Source of the DNA: Semisulcospira habei
Taxonomy: Eukaryota; Mollusca; Gastropoda; Semisulcospiridae
Direction of reading: 5' to 3'
DNA length: 64,000 nucleotides
Assembly: GCA_036245525.1 (NCBI GenBank)
Contig: BTPG01000007.1
Span: 165,316,976-165,380,975, forward strand
Positions 10,531-22,157 of this stretch are shown in pieces. Position 1 is the stretch's first letter. Each line of letters begins with the position of its first letter. A program made the position numbers and the translations under genes. Under the pieces are notes generated by a model, which saw only the letters and a list, made by a program, of their open reading frames with translations, was not told the DNA's origin and did not search any database.

Positions 10531-11610
10531 AATGACAATGATTCTTTATTTTACAACGGTGAAAGTTTTGGTGAAACCATTTTTCGAACTTGCCGTTGCT
10601 AATCTACTTTACATATAATGCACAAATCACAAAATACTATCATTAAATTGGGAAAAACTATATATATAACTAATAAAAAATTGAAATATAAAGTTTTTAA
10701 AAAAGAAATCATTGAAAAAGCTGAAATAAACATAGAAAATCTCACACATACACACAATTGTAAAGGTATAAATCTTCATACTTACATTCATAAACACAAG
10801 CACAAGCACAAAACACACACAATACATGCAGCATTAGCATCTTGTATTAACTGAAGATATAACTGAATTGAAGAGTTAGAAAGGGGAAAATCGTACACTG
10901 CAAGTGCAGGTTGCTGTGAAAATCTTACGATGCTGAGGTGAGGTACTTGATGAGAGCGGTTTTAAAAGACGAAAGCGTTGTTGATGTTGTAACATGTTTG
11001 GGCAATGTGTTCCACATGCTAGCACCTGAGAACGCTAAACTTGTCTTATAGAGATCGATTCTAGGTCGTGGCACAGTAATGGACTGCCTTGATCTGGAGT
11101 ATGTTGATGCCGGGCGGGAAAACATTTTTTTTATGGTATACTCGGGGAGTCTGTTATTCAATACTTTGAACATCGTTATTCCCTTATTGTATAATAAATG
11201 TTTTTTCAAGGGGAGAATTTCTAAGGTTTTCAGTTTATTATCCGTTGTTGAGTTAGGGTCTGAAACTGAAAGGATAAGCTTCGCGACTCTACGATGAAGA
11301 GAGTTCAGTCTTTTTAACTGGACCTCGCTTGCGCCATCCCACACCGTAGAAGCATAATCTATATGTGACCTGATGTGGGCGTTGAAGAACTGTTTTCGTG
11401 TTTCTACATTAGCTATATGTTTTAACTTGGATAAAATAAACAGTTTCTTTGATATTGTCTTACATATATTACTAAGATGGCATTGCCATTTAAACTGGTT
11501 ATCTACAGTAACGCCGAGAAGACGATGTTCCGTTACCTGGCTGATAGATTTGCCTTGAAGGGACAAGCTGAGTGAGAGAGTGCCGAGCTGGTGCTTTTGG
11601 CGGGTACTTA
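10527..11610 (-). mobile_element. 5'-truncated CR1/L2-like LINE
   Basis: The 3' end at 10527 has a TGACAATGACAATG-type repeat tail. Coding runs upstream from a stop at 10925. The element is truncated where it meets the GA tract near 11610. Both flanks are GA repeats, so a target duplication cannot be separated from the microsatellite. Confidence 0.8.
10925..11600 (-). pseudogene. CR1/L2-like ORF2 C-terminal fragment
   Basis: This fragment encodes the region downstream of the reverse transcriptase catalytic box. It has the HRLLGVTVD segment, then KWQCHLSNI..TISKKLFIL, then the SHIDYASTVWDG and LHRRVAKLIL motifs typical of CR1/L2 LINEs in animals. The frame is open to TSAS-stop. No catalytic motif remains, so it is dead on arrival through 5' truncation. 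Confidence 0.82.
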
Positions 11611-11619
11611 CAACCATAC

Positions 11620-11661
<42 letters not shown>

Positions 11662-11675
11662 TCAAAAATAAATTC

Positions 11676-11757
<82 letters not shown>
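11611..11757. repeat. (GA)n microsatellite
   Basis: Two GA runs are separated by GTGTCAAAAATAAATTCACT. Long open frames of Arg-Glu or Leu-Ser repeats here are artefacts of the repeat. Confidence 0.95.
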
Positions 11758-11758
<1 letters not shown>

Positions 11759-11879
11759 AAACAAATTCACTGATTCCGTCACCGAGTATGTCACTAATCT
11801 CAGTCCAACCTGTGCAAGACGACCATCAACGGACTATTTTTTAAAAAATGGGCACCTTACATAGGTGGTCTCTGTAAAC

Positions 11880-13377
11880 AGCGTCAGCTAAGTAAAAAAG
11901 AAAATCATGGCACCAAAACTGACTGTATGAGCTATGAACGGACAGTGTATGTGTGCATGCATGTGTGAGTGCACGCATTGTCCTTTTAAACATCAAACAT
12001 TTGGATGTTGTTAGCGGTTTTTGTTGAAGGGATTCCTGGAGTCACCTGGATAAAAACTGCCACAGCCAGCCAAACGGATATCATTTTATATGTGTACTGA
12101 TCTATGATTTGAGCCTCACAACTTCAAGTCCAGCACATAGATTCAATGTGTGACAAGCACACTTGTGCAAAAGCAAATGTTACAAGTGGTGAACTAGCTG
12201 ACAAATGTAGCCTGGAACTGATTTAACTTAATGCATGCAATGCAAAGAAAAAAAACAACAGCCTCTTTCATGCAAAAAATCTTGTAGTGGGTCAAGTTAT
12301 TCAGGAGTAATAATCGCACCACATCAGTCTTCATGCAAAGTGGCTGCTTGCGTTATGACACGGAAATAATATATCACTGAAAAAGTGATCATAATGCAGC
12401 AGACCAAGAGGCCCACATGAGCCCCTGCAGTGTACAGGGGCTCATGATGATCTGTGCCTCTTGCTGGTCCCATTACATCAATGCCCCATATGCAGAAGAT
12501 GCTGACTGCTTTTTAAGCTGCTTATGGTGTAACACTGCACCTCATCGGACAACTGCTGGTGCAATCTTATAATCAGCAGTGGGTGTGTGCTTATCTGTGA
12601 TTTGAGTCTCATGCCTTCAAGCTATAAGGTCCAAATCACAGACAAACACAACCACAGTATTCTGCGCTTTAACTGTAAACAGTGTATTCAGTTTCTTCTG
12701 TGTGTACAAAGTAGGTGACAAGCCATGATAATTATCCCCACTGTTTGCTATGCAAACAAAAAGCCCACACATACCTAAAAGTCAAGATAGTCCACCCACA
12801 ATGACTACTGCACCTTTGCTCTGCTCAAAGTGAATGAAGTCATCTCATGTCTGTTCATAAACATGAAAATCGGCTATACCAGACACCTATATATCAGCAG
12901 CCATCCAAGAACTATACCACCGACACGTTTGCCATTAAAAACCGTTTAGAAAATGGTCACCTATGTACAGTGGCCATAGCAGTACTGTACTTTTTGACCA
13001 ATGTGCAGGCATGACTACCACACTTCTTCATAAATAATATTCCCCAAATGTTACTGCACAGGTCACACTAGTGTACATGTATGCATACCTCATAAAAGAA
13101 CAAGTTCATTAAGAATTAACCAGTTGTGTGTCAGTAGCCATTTTTGTCATAATTTCTGTAGGTAAAATGGTGACAAAATCCGCTACTGAGAAGCAAAAGG
13201 TAAAATGGCTGGTTTGTGATTCTGAACCCTATGGCACAGAGCTGTAGTGTAAGGAAAACAATAAAAATTAAAAGACCAGCACACATGAAACAATAAATGT
13301 TGGAAGTTCTGATAGTGATAAACCTCTTTTGGGGTTAACCTGTCTACATGTATATTAAGTAATAAATAGGCTCCAGT
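11880..13377. other. Non-coding stretch with palindromes
   Basis: No exon was recognised on either strand. Palindromes at 12402-12468 (family 2) and 12583-12650 (family 3) are the only structure seen. Confidence 0.6.
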
Positions 13378-13594
13378 TTAACCCATTTAACCCCAATGCC
13401 CTACTGTACAGCAGGAGATGGATCAACCATGATAATTCAAGGGTAGTGACAGATTAGCTTGGCGCCTGTCGGCGCCAAGCTAATCTGGCACTACCCTTGA
13501 ATTATCATGATAGATCCATCTCCCACAACTGGTACATAGTCATTAGATGACACCTCCAAAATTTGGGAAATGCGGCCGTGGGATTACATGGCTT
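13378..13594. repeat. Family 1 palindromic MITE, TTAA type
   Basis: This defines the main family. The outline is TTAA-CCCNTTTAGCCCCAAG, a spacer, then a hairpin core starting GGAGATGGATTGACCATGAT and passing through CAAGGGTAGTGCCAGATTAG to a GGCGCC-rich turn. The complement of the core follows, then CTTGGGGCTAAAAGGG-TTAA. Full length is about 205-215 bp. Here the core is 13414-13523 with loop CTGTCGG. CCC/GGG termini with a 4-bp TTAA duplication resemble piggyBac-type non-autonomous elements; that assignment is an inference. Confidence 0.8.
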
Positions 13595-13999
13595 AACTTC
13601 ACTATACTGTGACATGTCAGAATTGTTTAACAGTATTTGAGCCAGTCCAGGGAAGAGAAGTACGGTTACAACTTTATACAGGGAAGTAGGAAAATGCAGG
13701 AAGTAGGAAAATGTAGGAAGTAGAACAATGCAGTTGATCGGACAGCTTCCTGTCAAGTTGTCAAAGATTCAGAAAATATATCCACTACACCCCTTCCCCA
13801 CTAACCAGTGATCATACTGTGATATGGATACCAGGTAAGAAACAGTGAAGCCCACTTGACAACAGTAAATGACCAGTTCATGTCATGAGCAGACTTGCAC
13901 ACATCACACATTACTATAAGTTTTACACAGAAAACGCCTTTTTCCTTTTCTTGCATCAAGTGGTGTGAGTCATGGAATATGTGAATACACAAACTAATA

Positions 14000-14021
14000 T
14001 ATATATATATATATATATATA
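14000..14021. repeat. (AT)n microsatellite
   Basis: An uninterrupted AT run of about 22 bp. Confidence 0.9.
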
Positions 14022-14045
14022 GTCTGTTCACTACACTTGCATCTT

Positions 14046-14108
14046 CAAGTGACAGATTCTCATGAGCCCCTGCAACTAAAGGGCTCATGAGAATCTACGC
14101 GTCTTGCT
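14046..14108. repeat. Family 2 palindrome copy
   Basis: Arms AGATTCTCATGAGCCCCTGCA and GGGCTCATGAGAATCTACGC. Three bases are lost at the turn compared with the 10062 copy. Confidence 0.75.
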
Positions 14109-14621
14109 GACAAATAATAGATGGGCCCATTTACGTAACTGCTACCCCAGTTGAGGAAGATACAGGGGTTTAGATGTGAGACTAAATACTACAGTGAGAA
14201 CACAAGATCGACCGGAGGCAAGGATCGATTTCCTATCGATTGGACGCGAGGAACACGAGACAGGTCAAGCGAAACACAAAGCTTTATCAACATTGAAATG
14301 CCCCGCAGAAGTACATCCTTGTAAATTAAAGCAGTTTCATACCAGAGCGTTTAGTTACTAATAGTGGGAGGGGCACACAAAATTTACACCGCCCGCAAGT
14401 AGCTTCCGAGCATTCATAATGACCACGGACAACTCAGTGAACGAAGAATGGACTATCAGTAGTGACACACAAAACATTACCGTGTAAAGGTAGGGTTGTG
14501 AGGACGGGGGCTTTGATAAGTAAGACTCCGGAGGACTAAAAGATGTTAGGAGTTTCGGACGAGACCACATGCAGGCTAGCAAACGAACGCACTCAATCCA
14601 AACACACACGCACACACCTAC

Positions 14622-14654
14622 CGCTTTGAGAGCAGCCAAGCGATCCTTCGTCAT
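14622..14654 (-). CDS. STX1A: Syntaxin-1A homologue, coding exon 1 (11 codons)
   Basis: The exon encodes MTKDRLAALKA and then meets a splice donor, GCG|GTAGGT. Syntaxin-1 is the plasma-membrane t-SNARE of neurotransmitter release. Invertebrate syntaxin-1A proteins begin MTKDRLAAL.A, followed by an acidic stretch, and vertebrate STX1A has an intron after about the same number of residues. The exon therefore matches in both sequence and intron position. The ATG is at 14654-14652. Exon 2 should lie to the left, but I could not find it within 1-14621, so intron 1 is probably longer than that or exon 2 is hidden. The weakness is the short length: identity rests on 11 residues plus the donor. Confidence 0.72.
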
Positions 14655-15110
14655 TTTGTCATGCAGAAATCAGCATACAGTCCAACCGAACGTTACCACA
14701 TCCACAATATCCTTGTCTTGGCCATATAGCTTTCGCAAAAAGGGGCCCCAAACGTTGCTAAAATGACAGGGATCAAATCAATACAATTTTAATATTTGCG
14801 ACCACGATCACTCCATTTCTGCGCAAGGCCGGGCTGGTGGTTTCTACTTCCGGTGCCTGATTAACAAAACGCATCAGCGCCCTCTTGCGGAGAATGTGCA
14901 CGGCTGCCGGTGGGGATTTCCCGAAATTAAATTGGGACAAGCAAGTGCACGTGCTAAAACTTTGGAGAGAAGGATTGTGTAAAAAGACGGATAAAAAGGG
15001 GGGTTCAGGTGTAAGCGCCTGTAGCGTTGTGAGGTATTTCTGATCAGAGTTCGATGAATTCACATTGTACAGCAACAGCATTCATTTGTCAATATCCGGA
15101 TACATGTAGA
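14655..15110 (-). promoter_or_regulatory. Likely 5' UTR and promoter region of the syntaxin gene
   Basis: This sequence is relatively rich in CpG (ACGGCTGCCGG, GCGCAAGGCCGG) compared with its AT-rich surroundings, and it lies directly upstream of the syntaxin ATG. No TATA box or initiator could be fixed, and the transcription start is unknown. Confidence 0.4.
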
Positions 15111-15745
15111 TTCATGGTTCAGGTTACTTGTCAGTGCTGTGCTCGTGTGTAAACAAGAAGATAATTTGTCTAGACAACTGCAATTATTTCTGATTCATAG
15201 GCCGTCACAAAAATAACGTACACACACAAAGCATGAAAATGACACAATGACTTATGAATAAAATGTTTATGTAACCACAAGACAACATGAAGACAGCACA
15301 ACATTTTTTTCCAATGATGTGGTGAAAGTCTGTGATTCTGGATGTTATGACTGAAAGCATTAACACCCAGAATCACAGGCTAGCAAACAAAACTGATACA
15401 TTTGTTTTCTTCCTTGATATTTCACAACTGCACTGTATTTTTACACACAAGTTCATGTTATCCTGTACAAATTCCACAATTTGCTGTAATGAAGTGAAAT
15501 GCACTGCAGTACAATTGAAAGTAAAAGAAAATGCTGTACACTGTACCAACACAGGCTGAGAAATTAATTAAAACTCCATATTTTGATCAAAATAATGATT
15601 ATGTTGAAACAGAAAATGTGTCTAAAAATCTCCATGCCAATGTAATCAAATTACCAACAGAATTGTATTCCTTTGAAAGTCTCATAATTTGAAAGTTTAA
15701 ACCAACATTCTTATAACAAAACTTGAGCTCAAAAGTCTCAGCAAC

Positions 15746-15780
<35 letters not shown>

Positions 15781-16038
15781 AGCTATGACGCCTCTCTCCT
15801 CAACCAATCCATGGAACATACAGTTTTCATCTGTCTTGGTGTGTGACCTTGGATCTTATGGCATTAGGTCAAGGTTCAGAATCATAGACCAGCATACATT
15901 TCATTCCCATATATAGGCAGATCAAAACCTGTTTTGAGTGACTACACTTATGGGAGATGACCTATCATGACAGACCATCATTTAGGTGGCCGTAGCCACT
16001 AACGCTAACCCTGGCAGCAGCCACCTAAATACTGGTTT
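15110..16038. other. Intergenic stretch between syntaxin and citron, part 1
   Basis: AT-rich with no exon seen. It contains family 3 palindromes (15317-15385, 15838-15897), a poly-C tract (15748-15779) and a family 6 palindrome (15968-16034, GACCATCATTTAGGTGGC type). Confidence 0.6.
15748..15779. repeat. Poly-C tract
   Basis: About 32 consecutive C. A collapsed or mis-sized homopolymer is possible in an assembly. Confidence 0.95.
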
Positions 16039-16472
16039 TTAACCCATTACATCCTGAGGCTGATTTTGTAAAAATTGCTTACTGTCCTATGAAGGCTACA
16101 TTATAGATTAGGAGATAGATCAACTGCTTTAGTTCAAGGGTGGTGCCAGAATAGTTTGGCGCCTCAGACGCCAAGCTATTCTGGCACCACCCTTGAACTA
16201 AAGCCATTAGTCTGTATCCTTTAACTCATTCTACCCCAGACACACCACAGAAAGATAAGGATCGACCATGATAGTTCAAGGGTGATGCCAGAATAGCTTG
16301 GCGCCCACTATCATGGTCGATCCGTGTCCTGCACTGCAATGCAGTCTTCAGAGGACAATGGCAAGATCTAAGGAATTCGGTGTTGGGGTAGAATGAGTTA
16401 AGTACTATAATGTAGCTTGCATATGGCAGTGTACCAATTTGAAGTTTTTAGCCTCGGTATGATGTGGGTTAA
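16039..16472. repeat. Family 1b palindromic MITE with a second MITE nested in it
   Basis: Outer TTAA at 16039-16042 and 16469-16472, with termini CCCATTACATCCTGAGG and CCTCGGTATGATGTGGG. The hairpin core is 16126-16204 with a GAATAG/CTATTC arm pair. It belongs to the same subfamily as 50061-50284 and 61746-61976. A separate TTAA element is inserted at 16221-16401. Confidence 0.78.
16221..16401. repeat. TTAA MITE nested inside a family 1b copy
   Basis: TTAA at both ends with 13-bp inverted termini CTCATTCTACCCC and GGGGTAGAATGAG. The inner hairpin (16259-16322) has lost most of one arm: GGATCGACCATGATAG pairs with CTATCATGGTCGATCC. Confidence 0.78.
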
Positions 16473-16489
16473 GAGAGATCACATCACCT

Positions 16490-16557
16490 GTCATTGTCTG
16501 TAGCCACTAACCCTAACCCTGGCTGTAGCCACCTAAATGATGGTCTTTAATGACAGG
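16490..16557. repeat. Family 6 palindrome
   Basis: Arms CCTGTCATTGTCTGTAGCCA and TGATGGTCTTTAATGACAGG. It provides the empty-site sequence for the nested insertion at 38796-38887. Confidence 0.6.
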
Positions 16558-16917
16558 CGACACTTTTGGCCCTTCCAGTCTTCTCCTCTGAGGCTACATG
16601 CACTTTTTTTTCTTGAAAAAAACAACTGGTTGTTCAATACAGGTTCTACTGCAGGTTCTAACACTTTACTGGTCAAAACCTTCCTACGCGTGTAAGCCAC
16701 CTTCCAGTTATGTAGACTATTGGTCAAAAGCTTAGACTATATTGGAAAAGTTACGAAATCAGTTTTCTATCACTCCATTCATGATTTACAAATGCTATCC
16801 ACTTTTTCTTTAGTCAAATGAAGGCAAAGTAGCACGTGACTAAAATAAAACAAACATTCTGTGTCACTGAATGTGACGCACTGTTTAAAAAAAATTGTTG
16901 GCAAAGTATACTTGATA

Positions 16918-16921
<4 letters not shown>

Positions 16922-16951
<30 letters not shown>
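16922..16951. repeat. Poly-T tract
   Basis: About 30 T. Confidence 0.95.
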
Positions 16952-16955
<4 letters not shown>

Positions 16956-17062
16956 ATGAAATACTCTGGACTTTGTCATGAATCGCATCTCTGTAAGCAT
17001 GAGTATCAATTTTGAAAGCGTGTTGACATGAAATTCATAGAACATTGTACATAAGGTCATAA

Positions 17063-17200
17063 GTATATAAATACAATACAATACAACTTTATTGTATGTT
17101 CTAGTCAAAGCATGACAGAAATTGGCTTTTGTCTCATCATAAAACAACAAGACAGATAAACACTATAAGAACATAAATAAGAAATATGAAGATTCTCTTT
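17063..17200 (-). mobile_element. CR1-like LINE 3' end fragment
   Basis: AATACAATACAATACAACTT followed by TATTGTATGTTCTAGTC is the pattern of a CR1/Daphne-type 3' end with a short repeat tail. No coding sequence remains. Confidence 0.45.
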
Positions 17201-17440
17201 TTCTTCAGAGTTTCAAAGATGTTTTGAGTTTAACTATTGTATGAGTGCTTGCATGTAGTATAAAACATATAGAATGTTATATATTTCACACATGTACAGT
17301 GTCACAACCTGAGGGAGCATACTGCCCTTCTCCATCAGTCTGACCGGAAAGTTTACAAATACAGGTGGATGCAGACCGGAAGATTCACAAGTATTGATTC
17401 CTTGATATGGGAACTGAAGCAAGCATTACAGTATGACAGC

Positions 17441-17658
17441 TGTTAACCTTTTCACTTCCAAGAAAAACTGAATACCACCAAACTGCAAGAGGTATAGATC
17501 CTCATGCGCCCCCGCAGTTGCAGGGAGCTATGATGATTTACACCTCTTGCTGAAATTACTTTGTATACATGTTCCTTGGGTGGTTGGAGCTCTCTTGCAT
17601 AGAATTAACCCCAAAATCACTATTTAAAAAATGCATTCACTGGCAATAAAGGGGTTAA
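17441..17658. repeat. Family 2 palindrome with TTAA ends
   Basis: TTAA at 17441-17444 and 17655-17658, core at 17484-17550. It shows that family 2 also uses a TTAA target. Confidence 0.65.
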
Positions 17659-17721
17659 TACTTTGGCCATCTGTGACACTTTTTTCCCTGCAGAAATCAA
17701 GACAAAAAGCGCTACAGCCAT

Positions 17722-17900
17722 CCCTGGGACCATGCAGCAGATGGACTGATCATAATTTAAGGGTAGTGCCTGAAGGCGCCAAGCTCATCTGGCACTACCC
17801 GTAAATTATCATGATCAATCCATCTCTTACAACTGGTACATAGTCCCTAGGCGACACCTGCAAAATTTGAGAAATGGGACCTTGGGGCTAAAAGGGTTAA
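17722..17900. repeat. Family 1 MITE, left arm internally deleted
   Basis: The left arm jumps from GGGTAGTGCC straight to TGAAGGCGCC. The right arm and the CTTGGGGCTAAAAGGG-TTAA end are intact. It shares TTAA 17897-17900 with the family 5 element that follows (to 17965). Confidence 0.72.
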
Positions 17901-18579
17901 GCTCTGTGCATGCACTCACCAGTATTGTTGACAGTCCTGGAGGCTTCATGCACAAGGGGGGTTAAATATCATTGTCTCCGAAGCAAGCGGCTGCAATACA
18001 TCATGATCTGACATCACACGCAGTGTTTTCCACTGCATGTGGCATAAGCTTATGAAATATTACAGATGCCTGTGTATAGTCACCTAAAAGCCAACTTATG
18101 TCGACATAAACAGTAAACACTGTCACTGACTAAACACCATAAGTTACTACAGATATGATAATCATGTTCATAAAAGTACTAACAAGCCAAGGATTAAGCC
18201 AAGCGTCCTGTCCTTTTTTAAAATTTTATTGACCTTTTTTTAAAAAGAAAACAATCTCTTTGGCTGAAAGTGAAACCATCAAAATTTACTGCTGAAGTAC
18301 ATGTGACAAATAACGTTTACATTATGTACATCTGTACGGACACTCAAACAAAGCTTTATTTGATATGACTGGAAACAAAAAGTTCACATTTACACCATTC
18401 AGATTGTGGAGAATTATGGCAAATAGGAAACAAATACTGTCAACTGTCACAAAGACAACTGAGAAACGAGAAAGGCAAAGCCCTTAAGGCTTATCTGTAT
18501 GACCAATCCACATAAGTGTGACCTTTGTGTGTTCATGTTTCTAAACATAAGTAAAGGGATGGCTTTCTTACCAGTGAAA

Positions 18580-19440
18580 TCGGAGTTTCCTCAAAATGTA
18601 TGCATTTTTCACGCATTTATTGACCCTCCAGGACCCTTAAACTTTGTGAGGGAGCAGCTTAATTAGCATGCATAAAAAGGTGTTATCATCAGCTACCTTT
18701 TTGCCAAGTTAGATTGAAAAGTTTGCAATTCTATCAAATTTTTCACACTTACTGGCCTCCTGTGACCCATGACCTTTTCGAGCGGTTATCCAAATTAGTA
18801 TGTATAGGAAGGCCTCATCATGAGGTATCTCAATGCCAAGTTTGGGCTTGAAATTTGAAAATAGTATTTGAGAAAAAAGTTTTGTTAAAATATGGCTATT
18901 TTGGACCTATTTCTGGATCCCCATGACCCTTACAAGGGGGACCACTAAATTAGTATGCATAGAAAGATCTTATCATCAGCTACCTTTGTGCCAAATTTGA
19001 CTGAAAAGTTGGCAAAAACTTTGATAAAAACTACAGTTTTATTATTTTTTAAATGGCATTTTTCACACATTTGCTGATCTCCTGTGACCCTTGAACTTTG
19101 CGAGTGGTCATCCAAATTAGTATACAGAGAAATGTCTTAACATCAGGCATCTCTGTACCAAGTTTGGGTTTGAAGTTGGAAAGTAGTATTTAAGGAGAAA
19201 GAGTTTGTGTCCCTTTTTGGACCCCCTGTGACCTTGACCTTTGCGAGAGTTCACTAAAATTGGTATGTTTAGAAAGGTTTTACCACAAAGTACCCTTGGG
19301 CTAAGTGAAGTCTGAGGTTTGAAGAGTCTCCGAGAAAATGCCAATGTTTAAGTTGACCACGGACGACAAATGCTGGACGACGGACATTAGATAGCCCATT
19401 ACATAGACTCACTTTTGCTATCGCATGGAAGCCAAAAGTC
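18580..19440. repeat. Diverged ~150-bp tandem repeats (about five units)
   Basis: Recurring landmarks are CCAAGTTTGGGTTTGAAG (about 18836, 19158; weaker at 18708, 18990 and 19300), CTGTGACCCTTGACCTTTGC and AGAAAGGTCTTATCATCAGG, spaced 128-167 bp. The array ends with ACGGACGACGGACATTAGAT and CACTTTTGCTATCGCA. The same units lie inside the TIR transposon at 29846-32821, so this is probably a second, older copy of part of that element or of its family. Confidence 0.6.
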
Positions 19441-19504
19441 TATCCAGAAACTGTCATGGCATTTACAGGTTACATTATGACTGTGTGGCCCTTGGTGAAT
19501 TTAA

Positions 19505-19577
19505 TTAACCCTTTGGCTATCAGTGGTGATATTCCTAGAGGAATCATGACAAAAAGTGCTGACAGCTAAAGGGTTAT
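19505..19577. repeat. Family 4 palindromic MITE (TTAA-CCCTTTGGCTGTCAG type)
   Basis: CCCTTTGGCTATCAGTGGTG pairs with the complement in AGTGCTGACAGCTAAAGGG around an ATTCCTAGAGGAAT turn. Flanks are TTAA and TTAT. Other copies are at 20234-20315, 38796-38887, 39601-39672 and 41747-41835. Confidence 0.7.
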
Positions 19578-21418
19578 ATGTTACTGCTCTAGAGCTACAA
19601 GGTTCAAAATCTATGATGACCACTTCATATGAAAATGGATCTATGGATTTAACCCCAAGACTACCAGAACATGACAAGCCAATGCCCAAATGCATGAGGC
19701 AGAGATTCTCATGAGCCCCAGCAAATGCAAGGGCTCATGAGCATCTATGCCTCTTGCTGGAACCACTCTGAATCCACATTTTTCTTAAGGATGCAGCTCT
19801 TTGAGATGTAATGACAATGATTTCTAAAACTCCATCTGCTTTCTCTGGCAGTTTAGTTAGGGGCTAAGCAATACCCGGTACTTGTTACAGTGATAGAACA
19901 CAAACATGGGGTGCCAACAGATGTGAATGTTTCTGACATTACTGAACACAAGTGGTGGAAATGAACACAAGTTTGCAGTCTCAACAAACCCAAAAAACAA
20001 ATTAAGCTACACACTTCCATAAACATGTCTGATACGAATTCGATCCAATTCCGAAGCAGAAAAATTCATGCAAGTCCTTTTCATGTTTGTATGTTTCCAT
20101 AATTATGCCTGATGCGATACCAACTTTGCATCCGACTGCAAATGAAGACAAGACAATTTTTGAAGGAAAATTGCATTGCTGTATCAGGTTCAGATTGCAT
20201 TCATATTGGATTCATGCTTATGGAACCGTAGCTTTAACCATTTGGCTGTCAGTAGAGTTTTCACTCAGATGATTCCTGTGCAGGAATCACATGGAAAAGC
20301 GCTACTGACTAAATCTCCTTACAGTATCGGGTACATAATGCATAAGGCACAAAATTCCATGCACAGGTACTCGCACGGTTTTGTAGTTTCCTTTCTTCAC
20401 AACACAGGCAAAACGTTTTGGTCTTATAGGTTGCCTGCCATTGAAGTGCACATTTTTTCGCAAATATCTTCGCAAACAACCACTTTTCTACACCTATCTT
20501 AGAACAAATATCATTCAGCTTCAGTTGACCTAATATGATTTACTTTAAAGAAACTTGAACAATGTGTCAGTTTGGCTGTACAGTCATAAACATTTAGAAT
20601 TTTGTCTTGAAATGCCCGATTTTACATCCCTGAATGTGTCACAGATATATTCAGCCCAGTACAAGAAATATATCCATTTTCACGTGAATGAGTAAGTTGA
20701 CCAAGTTTTCAGTGCAGGCATACACCAGGTTTGCATGCTTAACCTTGATATTGAAATCTGGCCGATTCCCGCCAAGGCTCTATTAGGGTTTTGAAAATGG
20801 CTTGTTCTCGTCTTTTCACCAATTTTTTTTACGACTGTACAGCAAAATCAACAACTCATAGGAGTTGAGTAAAAATAACTTAAATTAGGTTAATTGGCAA
20901 CAAAAAAAAATTGTTCTTTAAGTGGTACCAAAATTTGTTTCTTTGCGGAGATATTTGGAATTTTTAAAAAACGTGCGCACGGATGTCAAACGGCAATAGT
21001 CTATTACCATAAGAATGCAACACCTATCGAAAAAGTCAACAACTAGTGTTAAGGGCGACGCACATCTGAACAGGTATTTTCCAAGTGTCTATTTTAGGAG
21101 AGCCCAATGGTAAAAAGTACCGCACGTGCCAGATACACATAAATGTTACTATATGAGCGGCTGATGTGTTGCATACTTATGGTAACAAACTTAGGAAATG
21201 GCCTATACACATGGCCACATACATTAGCCATGGGAACAGAGAAATTAAGCACACATTTGTTCTGATTTGGTTCACAGATTCCAGAGGAAATGCTTGAAAT
21301 TAACCACACATTTGTTCTGATTTGGTCCATAAATTCTCGTTCTTTTTTTAAAAGTTGTACTTGCCTAACAAATGAGAATCGTCAGGCACGCGTTGCACAG
21401 TTGTGAGCGATATTCTGC

Positions 21419-21632
21419 TTAACTCATTCAGCCCGACGCATGTATTTCCCAAATTTTGGAGGCGTCATCTAATGACTATGCACCTGTTGCAGGAGATGGA
21501 CCTACCATGATAATTCAAAGGTAGTGCCAGATTAGCTTGGCGCTGACAGGCGCCAAGCTAATCTGGCACTACCCTTGAATTATCATGGTCGACCCATCTC
21601 CTGCTGTAGTGTGTCAGGGCTGCATGGGTTAA
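21419..21632. repeat. Family 1 MITE
   Basis: TTAA at both ends. The GATTAGC/GCTAATC arm pair is intact, with turn CTGACAGG. Outer termini are CTCATTCAGCCC and GGGCTGCATGGG, a subfamily with different ends but the same core. Confidence 0.82.
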
Positions 21633-22021
21633 AGAAAACAAAAGGTTTTATAGCTCAAGATGCTCTGTCCAAAACAACAGGCGCCAGGCTTGGAATTGGC
21701 CACAGTACTGTTTCATTTTACAAAAGTCTCCTTTTCACATCTGCACTGAGTAAATGTTGCTCTCACTATGTGTGCTGGTCTGTGATTTTGGACCTTATGA
21801 CCTGTGGCTGTAAAGTCCAAAATCACAACCCGGCCAGCGCCACTAATGTCCCACTCACATCCTTTGAGTGTGATATCCCTGGTCTTAGGGGTTTTCGTGG
21901 AAACTCATAATGCCATGCCTGGTACAGCAGATTTTCTGAGTATTCAAATCCTTCTCTACACATAGGCTGGCAAGATCACATCTGAACATACAGCAGAGAG
22001 TTCACAATGTCTGGACACTGA

Positions 22022-22085
22022 ATGTTAGTTAGTAATTAGGGCGTAACACTGAGCAGGCAACTAAGGCCATTTCTCAGCGGATGGA
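22022..22085 (-). mobile_element. LINE 3'-end stub, (TTAG)n-tail family
   Basis: A degraded copy of the conserved 3' terminus also seen at 54644 and 39145: GAGCAGGCAACTAAGGCCAT preceded by TTAGTTAGTAATTAG. It lies about 70 bp past the citron stop, so it is probably in the citron 3' UTR. Confidence 0.6.
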
Positions 22086-22157
22086 CACTGAATAGAGCGC
22101 CAGATATTGGGACACAATAAACAAAGTCAAAGTCATGTGGACTAGGTGGTTTGGAAC

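Larger units (their letters stand above)
19441..22020. other. Non-coding stretch downstream of citron
   Basis: It holds a family 4 palindrome (19505-19577), family 2 (19692-19757), family 4 (20234-20315), family 1 (21419-21632) and family 3 (21769-21839). No exon was recognised. Part may be citron 3' UTR, but no polyadenylation signal could be fixed. Confidence 0.55.

Noticed and set aside
10402..10602. Arg-Glu repeat open frame
   Set aside because: It is the translation of a GA microsatellite; the same applies at 11572-11864 and 51794-52189.
16505..16520. Telomere-like TAACCCTAACCC
   Set aside because: Only two units inside a family 6 palindrome; no interstitial telomere array.
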